A stretch of DNA of 64,000 bases, taken from the NCBI GenBank assembly GCA_040954595.2, contig CM082584.2:10850001-10914000 (forward strand). Direction: 5' to 3'. Both the position numbers and the translations under genes were made by a program. Shown one piece after another: positions 51,901 to 62,900 of the stretch (position 1 is the first letter of the stretch; every line of letters starts with the position of its first letter). Under the pieces are notes generated by a model that was not told the origin of the DNA, ran no database searches, and saw nothing but the letters and a program-made list of their open reading frames with translations. The stretch comes from Balanoglossus misakiensis. Lineage: Eukaryota > Hemichordata.

Positions 51901-54900
51901 TCAACGCCAATATTGTCGTTCAACATTAGAGTAACAGACGCACCATATGCAACATATCGATCATAGAAACTCTTAAAGGGTGGGTATCGTCCAGTCTGCG
52001 ACTGCGGGCATGGGCCGGGCCCCCTAGGACAACGCACAAGATGGCGGCGACTATAGTCTGTGTCGGAGTTCTGGAAAAGACAGCAAATTGACTGGAGGGA
52101 CAAAACTAAAGTCTACTTTACGCATGCATGCATGAAATATGGAAGGAATCGAAGGCAGTCGATTATTGCAACTTTTCTTTTCCACTGCCTAGATTGGTCA
52201 CGTGACTGGTGACATTGAGACCCATTCCTCCCGAGACGATTCTAAATGACATGGATACGGAGAAATAGTGTGTAGCTAAACCACTATTAATTGAAACCTG
52301 GGAAGTCACGGTGGGACGTGCGTGTCACGTTTCCTCTTTCAATATGTTTATTGGGCGTGGGAATGACAGAATGAAGTTAAAGTGGGTTTCGGGGAGGGGA
52401 GGGGGGTTAGGAGTACCACGTGACCTCTGAGCGTGCAGATGGGCGACGAAGAAGAAAGTAAATGGACTTAAGCTCATCTATAGAAATCACATGACTCTAC
52501 TCCGTGTTCTATTTCCGCTTTCAGATTTGCTTTCTCTATCTTGATCCATAAACGTTTATCAAACCTGACACGCAGTGCTTTAATGGAAGTTAGTACTTCT
52601 TATACTCCACGGGTCACGCTCCTCGCAGTTCCATTGCTTTTAGCCTTATTATGCATTTTTTTCCTTTCTCCAAAGAGCTTGTCCGCTCACCAGACGTCAT
52701 TTTTGTGGCGGCTTTGCTTTCGCTCTCTTGTTGGAATTACTCATCTCGCCAATGTCAAAATTTATTCCTTACGATTAATGCACCTCGGCATCTGTCCAGA
52801 ATACTAATTTTCATCTGAGATAATGAGCATGTGTTTTTTGTGTCGCCTGAGCTTGTTATCTTCATGTTTGGGTTTCTATCGCTTCTTATCACGGAATGAT
52901 GAATTGCCCCCGGAGTCGACTCGACATTTTATGATATCCGTTTTGTTGAGAAGGTGTGTTATCAGTGTTTTCTTCCAACTTTCTGCAACATTAAGCATGC
53001 ATTAGTCCCCTTGAAAGACTCTAAAATCCCGCGCAAAACTGTGACGTGTCAGACTTGAAGGGAAATATTTCGGAGCAGATATTTTAACTCATAAATGGCT
53101 TAAAGTAGACGAGGACCAGCGGCGATGAGAATTTGCTCTTCCGCGCGGCTACCGATTCGACCAGACACAAATCTCACTAATTGCGGGGAGGTCACAACAA
53201 ATTGACATTAGTCTCCGTGTGATCTTTCCGGCAGAATAAACACACGTGGGCTTTTTGGCCTAAAACTCGGATCAATTAACAGGCAAATGTGGATACGGAT
53301 AGAGTTATTTCACAGCGAAGCTTTTGGAAGGGTTTCGAGTTGCAATTCTTGACATAGTTGTTATTCATGATGAGTGGTAAAAAATCTGACTACTAGTAAA
53401 CTTTCTTAAAGTTTAATAATTAATTATAAATGTGTAACGAACAAAAGAAACTACAATGTAAATGTATGTCGGCCGCCATTTTGAAATGAAGTGTAGCGAT
53501 AATACGTCAGCTGCTATTCTGAAGCTCAAAACTAAATACTGCAAACTTTTGAAAATCTTGCTCCGGATTTAATTAAACTAAATAAATTGTCGTACGAGTG
53601 CTGTATCTTCTATGTGAAATTAAATATTGTCGCACAGCTGACGAGCGGCCACGTCAGTTAGATGATGTGCACCATACCGGCAGATCGCGCTCTTTCGTCT
53701 ACCATTGACGTCATAGCAAGATGGCCGCCGGGTGGTCAATAAATCCCAAAATAGCCAGTGAAAACATGGCATTTGTTTGTTGCTAATTATTGCATTCATT
53801 CAGCGTGCACGGGGGTTGTATAACAACTGTCCTTTCAACATGAGGACACGACCTTTCCTTAAAATATCTCGGCGAAATACGACATCGCCACCTCTGACAT
53901 TTTGAGCCTTTTATAGTCTTGTCGGGTGGAACTGACGAACGACAGACTGTTTATTTTGTCGTGCATCTTCACGTATGTACTCTCTGAAACATGATTGACT
54001 TGGCGCGTAAGTGGTACTTAGACGCCACAAATGTTGCTTGCGTCAAAACATTCATCTTCAACATTTCAAACGCGGTCTGTGCGACCAGTTGACACAGTGG
54101 AACAGACACGCTTGTATAGGGAAAGATTCAGCACGTCGGTATGTGAGATGCAAATTATGTCAGGGACACAGACGTTCTCGATGACTTCTACAGACACATG
54201 GGACAGACGTACATTTGAACTTGACCCTTTCCGCAGTGTAGGGACAAGGGTTGCTTATTGTACAACTTGCTGACCAACTATATGCAAGAAGCATCCATGT
54301 AGGTTGAGAAACGAGGCCTCGTTGGCTCGACAGCTGGCTTGTCTGAAAAATCAATCAGAGGGTAGATGGCGGGAGAGGCTTGGCTATGAGATGGACAGTG
54401 CATAATTAAAGCAGTACTGATGTGCCGACCACATGATCGAAACTAAACATCGTTGATAAAATCTACGAAAAATCTGAAAAAGTTACATTTCATGGTCTTA
54501 TGTCACACACTCGTACTCGTGACTCTGTTGGAGAGTAAAGGTTAACCTGGTTTGTTTTTTATCGGGTAAACATTGTAAGAAAGGTAAATTTGCACAACAT
54601 ACTTTTACCGAGTATTTTATTAGCAGTACAGGCCTACAGGTATACCAGTCTATCGTACAACGACGGAATGTGGCATTTTCAGTAAAGTGTCTCAAGCGCT
54701 TTAATATCACGTTTCCAGTATTTGCAACGGCTCTACGGAAACATGATTTGGGACACGATTCATTGTTTTATGCTGAGGTTGCTAAAACAGGTGCAAAACT
54801 ACGTGCTAAACCCGCTAATTACGAAAAAGCTATTTCAACCCGTAAAAGTCAATCGATCGATAAAACAGACGAATCTCGTGACGCTTGAAATCCAAAAGAT

Positions 54901-57221
54901 GCCAGGCATACTGTTCGTATGGGTTGGCAGAGAGACTAGATTTAAAGAAATTACGCCGAAAAAAAGAAAGCCTAAACAAAACAGCAGTTCGTGTAAATTG
55001 TTTGGAGTGGATCTGATATCATGTGACGACAGCGTGACTGAAGGGCGAGAAGAAAGCGAAGCGTACATGTTCGATCAAGTTTGTTCGACCTCTACGAAAT
55101 ATGAAGTTGAACGACTCTCAGCGGGGGTGGAGCCTAAACCTCTCGCTGGACTGTGCGAATGTCATTACTTATCGATACCGCTGCTGTTATATAGGCTTCA
55201 CGCAACCAAATAATTTGAATTTACTATACTAGCTTTTTATGCGGTTTCAGAATCTCTATCAATTTTGATAAAATTCCGCTCAGTAATTCTGGATTGCAGC
55301 AAAGTGTGTTAAATATGCAAATTAGAAACTGAATTATTAAGATTTTGCAATCGATCACTCGAAAATCTGATTTTATTTTATTGAAATGTAGAGCAATGAT
55401 TTTCACAAAAACGACAACTTATAAACGCGAGTCTGGATTTAAATTTCATTTTTTTTATCAGAAATAAACGGTGTTGATACGCTGTCCATAGGCTGAAAAT
55501 AGACCTGAGTAATCATTATAGTATTTATATATGTATATGTAGTATTAAAAGGACGACTTCGATATTTATAACGCTATGATCGCTGTTGCTGGTTACAAGG
55601 ATGCTTTGTATGTATTTTAATAAATACTCGCGTGATGTGAAACATGTTAGAGAGTCGGCATTAGTAGTTGTACGTACATTATATTTCCACTCGGTTCGTA
55701 TTCTGGTGTAACTTAAGCGCCATCGCCTAGCCCTTGATAGTCGTATTGAAACATTCATTGAACTAATTGAGTTGGAAACTTACAGGATCACATAGTACAG
55801 GGAATGCGGCTCGAATATCAGCTGAACTAATTTCACTACGTACAGCAAAACATCATTACACCAATAAGGAGGGGGGGGGGGTGCGTTTATCTAAAATAGA
55901 CCCGGAGAAACATTTTCGAAACTTTCTATTGCACATTATGCTCGTGATTGTGAACCCTAGTTGTAGTGTAGTAGCTCGAAGTCTGTGTTTTGCGTCTAAC
56001 ACACAGAGCTAGGCAAATCCTCGAGCTTCTGTGAACCCTAGACAGGAAAATTAAACAACGCTGTTGTTTTGAAAACAATAAACTGCAGCTATACTGCAAC
56101 AAGTTAAATCATTATGGAGAATAGCCACGGCAGTAGATCATTACCTAAAAGCACAGAGAAACCACGCAACCACTGAAAACTTCGTTATCGCAGCGCGCCT
56201 AACAACTTCGCTTTTTTCAAAGATGCGAGAAGTTGAACAAACGCACGGAAACAGGGTTAGATGGTGCACATTTGTATTAGTTGGCCTTTGAGGTGATTTG
56301 TTGTGTATACAGAACACCCATACTGCAGTTACCTTGGCAGCTGTTGCATGATGAATAGCCAAGTATTTACAAAACAATAATTAAGCGAATTTATAGAAGT
56401 GGTCATTGCAACAACACACGCACATACATGCATATCCGAGCCTGATGGGCATCGAATGGGAGGGACCACCACGTCAGTGGGAAGTTGCTTGCGTAAGGCT
56501 GAAGTTAAACTACTTTTTCACCGCCATTGGTGAATTTCTTCCCAACAGAAAAACAGTTGAGAACGCTCTTTACATTGTATATAGTTGTGTCGTATTTGCT
56601 CTTAAACATTTCTTGGTATGTTTTTGGACAAGTCTCAATGTAGACCTACTAAAATAGATGTTGTTGAACGCAACCTTACCTTATCAAATCCATTATAGCA
56701 TATTCTATAGGGGTCTGGGGTTCGTCGTCCTCGGTGGGAGCAGCTGTAGGTTCGTCTTTCTTTCCCCATTTCCCGGGCTGGATTGCCATCACCATGATGA
56801 TACCAATGATAACCGCCAGCACCGTGGTGCACAGGTAGTAAACAACGGCGTACAGGCCTAGTTTTCCGGACACCTTTTTGTCCAGAGACGCCAGACTGGC
56901 GACCAAGCTGGACGTAATCAGCGGGATGACCATCATTTTCAGCATGCCCATGAAAATGTCACCGGGGAAGCGAATGAAAGCAATCTGTTCGTCGGTCAGG
57001 TCCACTTGGTTGCCGATGGTGAAACCCAGCAGAAATCCGAGCAGGACCGAAGTCAGCAGCAGGGTGACCAGAATTTTGTCCGCGGTGACCCAGCCGCGAA
57101 ATTTCTGCCAGCATGTTTTGGGCTGCGAGCCGTTGTTCTCCTCCATGGCTATAGTTGAGAGGTCGATGTCGGAGCTGCGAGCCTGTCCGTTCTGCCGGTT
57201 CATAGTGCGGCGCGTCAGCAA
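45946..57221 (-). CDS. Excitatory amino-acid (glutamate) transporter, SLC1A family, copy A, 7 exons
   Basis: Sodium-coupled glutamate/aspartate uptake across the plasma membrane. Exons: 56680-57221, 49895-49937, 49037-49287, 47992-48228, 47297-47491, 46335-46469, 45946-46234. Phases join to 563 residues (human EAATs 525-575). Exon 1 holds TM1-TM3 ([36 protein letters not shown]). The TM4 loop has sequons NGT, NVT and NAT. Then come TM5-6, HP1 (GTASSSATLP), TM7 with NMDGT at 391-395, HP2 ([11 protein letters not shown]) and TM8 (LDRIRTMIN). The TM8 Arg472 that holds the glutamate side-chain carboxylate in EAATs is present, so an acidic amino-acid substrate is expected rather than neutral (ASCT). 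The C-terminus STPL fits a class I PDZ ligand. Intron 1 is 6.7 kb. The first in-frame ATG (57221) was taken as start; Met7 and Met26 are alternatives. It is close to EAAT1/3/4/5 but I do not assign a subtype. Confidence 0.96.
51032..51093 (-). repeat. Dispersed TTAA-ended repeat, copy 3
   Basis: On the minus strand it begins TTAACCGTTTCACCACCATG, continues GTTCAGTCC, then ATTGTTTTCTATGGTAAGGT and TGGACCT. In intron 1 of SLC1A copy A. Confidence 0.65.
52384..52406 (+). other. Potential G-quadruplex motif
   Basis: Four G-runs (GGG, GGGG, GGGG, GGGGGG) are separated by loops of 4, 1 and 1 bases, which fits the usual G3+N1-7 rule. On the non-template strand relative to minus-strand transcription it would be C-rich in the SLC1A pre-mRNA, so any structure would be at the DNA level. 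Confidence 0.5.
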
Positions 57222-58310
57222 GTGCAGTGGCTATAAATTGCGCGAGCAGAGAGTACTTTACAACCCACCAGGTCCAGCGTTTGTGATTCGCTGGGGGCCA
57301 CACCAAGTTGGTATACTCAGTGCTTGCTATGGCTTTCCTCAAACATTGACACAGTACGCGTAATTTATGAGACGGCCCCCTCTTCACATGGATATGTTTG
57401 CAGTGAGTGCGAGTTGACTGGGGAGAGGACTCGGTCACCGAGACTCCTGGAGAACGATGTGTGCGCAGTGTACACACCTGAAATAATATGCAAATCTACC
57501 AACGAAATATTATGTATGCGCCTCAGCTGCACTTCTTCGTATTAGCAATGAAGGGCGCTCTCATCACTTTTACAGGGAAGATCTGACTGCGCTGGGCTGG
57601 AATAGAATTACAAGAAGAGACAGGCCTGGAAACCGCTGATAAAACACCAGATAACTAAACTCTCATTGGCGCTTCCCCATGAATGACGCACATTACGATA
57701 ACGATATGTGATTTGGTGGCGGATGGAAGCCGAGTGGCTGGATGTTTGTACATATTAAAACGCTGATTCTGAGACTGTTCTCGCTTGAGACGTTTTAATA
57801 GGTGCAAAACATCACGTCTCACCCCAACAAACCCCACACTTACAAGGTCACGAGTTGTCCATTTGACTGGCACGTAGGCCTTGTATTACTCTGCATTTAA
57901 TGGCGACGCCAAAATGTGGTGACGCGTGTTACATCGACCGACTGCTGGCCGCGAAATGCGAAAAAGCCACGCCGAAATATTCCCAGAAACCAGAGGTCAC
58001 AAGAAGTTTGTTGAATAATATGACGTTGGCATGTTTCGGTCTCCTATGGTGACAGTCAAAATATTATCAAGACCAACAGTCGCAGTAGAATAGGGGTCTA
58101 AATATACACGAAAGACGAACACCACGGAGCAATAATATTTTCTTCTGTAAATTCTCAGTGTGTCCCATTTAGTTATGCCTTTCATTAGAGCACAAATTGA
58201 GCTTATGTTTCAGAAGCTGTAGTTTCCCATAAATGATATTAGCCGGGGTTTTTTCTTCACGATACTTTGCTAAACTCCTTCCCTGACCATTGATTATATA
58301 ATATTGGCAG

Positions 58311-58449
<139 letters not shown>

Positions 58450-59326
58450 ACAAAAGGCATTCTTTCATTTTTATACAGTCTTTAACATGCGCAGATGACA
58501 ATATTTGTGCAACCGGGCAGAGGTGTGATACAAAAAAAACGCATGCACGCGTGTGAGGGCGCTTTTCGCATGTGCATTCACTTTAAATGTACATATTGTA
58601 CTAGACGTAACGGTAACATTCTTATATGCAAAGTCGGTCGAAGACATTTGAAAGTTTAAAAAACATAGAAATTGAAACAGAATCACAGTTCGTGAGTACG
58701 GGTAAGATTTATTAAATGAAAGGAGCAAATCCAATAAGATGTTAAAAACCTCCCGGAAATAAAGATTTAACTCCACTGATATTTCGGGAACGCAATATTA
58801 CAATTTATTCTAAACCACTCGGTAGAGATTAGAAGTAAAAACTCTCTCGAAATTAGAGCATGTTAAACACAATTGTTAGTTATAATTATCCGTTTCAAGA
58901 AACATTTTATAACTCGAATATGTAGATTCCACTTTTTATATATAAAAAAGGGAATTACTTTAGTGCTAGATTGTAATGATAGTACTGTTTGTCTATAGTA
59001 CTAGACTGAGTTCCGTTTTAATTTCTCTAAATGTAAAGTTTATCGATCAGATATTATATCTGATCTTCCAAGCAAAATTATGACAACGAGCGCCTAATTC
59101 ATAACAGAGGACAAGACTGATGGCCAGTTCGTGTATCCATTCAGTCTGCACAAACGTTGCTGCTTGGAATTTTTATGGTATTGAAGATCAAAACTGTATT
59201 GTATGATATGTCGGTTATATACTTTCATTAAAATTCGGAGAAATCGCAGTGTCAGAATCGTCAAATCAGTGGTATTCTGGAAGTCTACAACATCCGGGAT
59301 AATAAGGGCCTATAGATAATTAAAAC

Positions 59327-59421
59327 GCGATTGGTTGTTGAAATCTTTACTGGGGGTAGCGATTGGTTGTTGAATCTTCACTGGGAGTAGCGATTGGTTG
59401 TTGAAATCTTCACTGGGGGTA
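59327..59421. repeat. Three tandem copies of a 31-32-bp unit containing ATTGG
   Basis: Units at 59327-59358, 59359-59389 and 59390-59421 share GCGATTGGTTGTTGAA and CACTGGGGGTAG-like ends with one or two differences each. Each unit carries an inverted CCAAT box (ATTGG). Confidence 0.9.
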
Positions 59422-59718
59422 GGCCCCCCATCTGTCTTTCGAATGCGGTGCGCACAGTTTTCGCGCACTGCTACACTCCGGGGCTACACTTTATCGAGTT
59501 CTAGGTAATTGAGATTCGTACATTAGATGTCACTAACCACCGTGACAGACGTTCGTGATTATCATATCTGACAGACAGCATGACTACAATATGAAACATT
59601 CTCTATGAAAGTGTATAAAGCTGATAATGTACATTGACATTGAGTTAAGGGGTACTTGGAGGGCTTCTCCTTTCTTCAGTTAACGTCGTAATGGTCCTGT
59701 ACTTTGCCCTTGTAGTCT

Positions 59719-59872
59719 TAGACTCTCTCACAGCCCCTCTCGTCGTCCATGCAGGCTTATGGACTGATTGCATGCGTGACCGCAACACCATATGGGGCTT
59801 CTCCTTTGCTAAACAGTTGAGGGCGCATCAGTGAAGAGCCTTGTAGCGAACCGTGGGCTGTGAGAGAGTCTA
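59719..59872. mobile_element. MITE, 154 bp, 18-bp perfect inverted ends, 9-bp target duplication
   Basis: The left end TAGACTCTCTCACAGCCC (59719-59736) is the exact reverse complement of 59855-59872. Directly outside both ends is the same 9-mer TTGTAGTCT (59710-59718 and 59873-59881). Perfect ends plus a perfect target duplication indicate a fairly recent insertion. A 9-bp duplication is typical of Mutator-like elements; assignment beyond that is inference. There is no coding capacity. Confidence 0.85.
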
Positions 59873-59969
59873 TTGTAGTCTATACATAATGCGTGTATAC
59901 CTTCAAAGATTGCAAAGAGTGTGAAGCAACAAACAGTCTACCAGTTCGGGTATGCAATTACTGTGAAGC

Positions 59970-62900
59970 TTACAGAGGGGTATCGAAATGATCGTCATTT
60001 GTGTAGCCGTAGTTGTGTCTTGCTTTCTCGTCATAATAATCGCCAGCTTCAATGGCGGCCAGTTCTTCGTCCCTTCCGTCCTCGTGTAGGTCATGTCTTG
60101 TGTAGCGATCAATGATGCCGGCTCCAGTCGAGTCTCCCAGTACATTGACAGCTGTACGGATACGATCACTATAAGTAATTAAAATTGGAGATCGTTATTG
60201 ACAACCATAGGGATAACAATATCACTTTTAGAAGAATTACCAGTGACATGTCAAACGTATTACTTACATCAACCAATCAATGACTATGATCAGAGTGACG
60301 TCTTCAGCTGGCAAGCCAACGGAAGTCAGGACAAGCACCATGGTAACAAGACCAGCTTCCGGTATTCCCGCTGCACCGATACTGGCCAGGGTGGCGGTGA
60401 TACTGAAATGCACAAACGGCAAAATGGTAGGTGGCCGAAAATTCCGACAATTGAGAAAATATTGCAAGTGGGGATAATATGACACTTTAATATGTGCATA
60501 GGTTAGTACCAAGGCAATAACAGTTCATCACGAACTTGGAATTGAACTCAATAGCAGTGACCTGAGTTGCCATGGTTTGATAGAGCCATATACCCTCCTC
60601 TCTGTGGAAGGTCAAATGTTAATGCGCATACTCAATCGTACCTGATGGTGATATACTGCCCAATGTCCAGGTCGTAGTTGTTCACTTGGGCAATAAAGAT
60701 GGCGGCCACGGCTTCGTACAAGGCTGTACCATCCATGTTGATTGTCGCCCCAACGGGAAGCACAAATTGGGTAACTCGTTTGTCAACATGTAGTTTTTCT
60801 TCCAAACAGCGAATAGTCACTGGTAAAGTGGCAGAACTGCAAAACAGAATTGTTTTTCATTAGCCAATAAAAAGACAAGTGCCAATTCTCATAGCAGCTG
60901 TCTAAATACAACATGAGAATTTCAAGAGTGGGGCAAAGATACCAGGTAGCAAAAAACTTTTGAGACGAATTCCTGGCCGATGTAAACAAGGAAATGGGTC
61001 AAGATGTATTTATGGGTGTAATATGCAAAAGTCGATCAAAAGTCATTGCAACATCGACTTATCGACCCATGTCAACTAAAACATACAAACCTGTACAGGC
61101 AAATCAAATATATCTTGAATAAAGACTAGCTTGCATAAAACAACAATAAAATATGCCAATGAACAAATTTTTCAAATGCCACACCACGAGGTGGTCGGGT
61201 CCTTGAAAAGGGTTCACTGAACGTAGACAGCGAAAATCACACTTATATAATATCTTTACCTGGAGGCTGTCCCAAACGCAGTGAACAAGGCTGGCAAAAC
61301 GCCAATGATGAACGTGATCGGATTCTTTCTCGCCAACACTAAGTACAGCAACGGTAGGATGATTAAACCATGAATAAGTAAACCGGAGATTACGGTTACC
61401 ATGTACATTCCTAGCTGACCACCAAGCACACTCCAGTCGTCCATTTCTAAAACTCTTCCCATAATTAAAAACATGATACCAAACGGGGAATACCTGCAAA
61501 TACAATCCAGAGAGATTTTATGTGAAGTGTGTGTGTGTGTGTGTGTGTGTGTCTGTGTGTCTGTGTGTCTGTATGTATGTATGTATGTATGTATGTATGT
61601 ATGTATGTATGTATGTAGGTATGTATGTATGTATGTATGTATGTATGTATGTATGTATGTATGTATGTATGTATGTATGTATGTATGTATGTATGTATGT
61701 ATGTATGTATGTATATTAATATTATTAGTGTTGTTTTGTTGTTGTTGTTGTTGGTACTAATTTAATTACAGCCACCACTTTTCTCTTACCACATCACAAG
61801 CCATACAATCCTCATGATGGCATCGTTCAGAGCGACAAAAAACCGGATGAGAATCACCCCTTTGCGTCCCATCTTGCTGATGGTGACTCCGAAAACGATG
61901 GCGAAGGTGATGAAGCCCAGAATGTTGGAGCCGCTGACGTAGCCACCAACTCCTTTGTAGACAACAGGTGGCTCGGAATCGTCTGAACCGTTCTTGGTGG
62001 TCATTATACCGGTCGTCATCATGGCGGTCATGTTCGATGGCTCTGCTGTTGCCATGGGTTCAGGATCCATGGGTACCAGATCTGTTCGATACTGTAAATG
62101 AATGAATGAATGAATGAATGAATGAATGAATGAATGAATGAATGAATGAATGAATGAATGAATGAATGAATGAATGAATGAGTGAATGAATGAATGAATG
62201 AATGAAATACATTATTTGTATCTACATGTATTTATTTGATTTGATATATGCTCCTTAATTGAAATTAATGTAAGAGGGAGAATGTTTGCTATCACGTGAC
62301 ACCATGACCCTGTCCGGCACCCAATCCAAGTTGTGGTTTATTAATGGCATTCGCTGTGCTTATTCTAGCGCCAAGGTCATCGTCGTGCTCACACCGGCGA
62401 TATGGGACAGTATACATACCTTCTCAAAGCAGGCAGCGACGAGATTTGGCGGGAATATGTTCCTAATGGATGAAAAGATAAAAAAAATTTATGGTCAGTT
62501 ACATGTTAAGCCACGGTCCCTCTGCCGTTAAATTTCGGCACCTGGACAGAATCAAAAGGGAGGAAGGCCTGGGGTTGGTGCAATTTGGGTTAAAAGTTCC
62601 CTCATCCATGCAGCAGACATTTTAATCATTCATGCGTACAATACATAATGGGTACAATAGGCGCATAGGAATTGGAGTCCACACGCGACTATTGATGACG
62701 GACACCGATGCTGCCATTCGTGACGTCAGCAGAAAAACGGGGTTTACTTGTCATTGCACCGCCGAAAACAATTTTTAGAAGTTGCTCTGATCGATCTGAT
62801 TTGATTTATCATGCACTTTGATTTTCACAATCTGCGTACAGGTGTGTGTTTGGGGGGGGCGTATTGTACAAGGTAAAAGGAAATCATCAATCAGGACATC

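Larger units (their letters stand above)
49938..56679 (-). other. Large first intron of SLC1A copy A
   Basis: 6742 bp between the exon ending ...MDLIR and the next ([14 protein letters not shown]). No nested gene was recognised. It contains a TTAA-ended repeat copy (51032-51093), a G-rich quadruplex-type motif (52384-52406), two AAGATGGC motifs (near 52038 and 53718), a poly-G run near 55868 and an unexplained 163-codon plus-strand frame (54722-55213). Confidence 0.7.

Noticed and set aside
56878-57477. 160-170-codon frames on both strands over SLC1A copy A exon 1
   Set aside because: Overlap the conserved TM1-TM3 exon in other frames; the transporter frame is the real one.
61473-61760. Cys/Val/Tyr/Met repeat protein-like frames
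   Set aside because: Produced by the GT and TATG microsatellites; they lie in an intron of SLC1A copy B.
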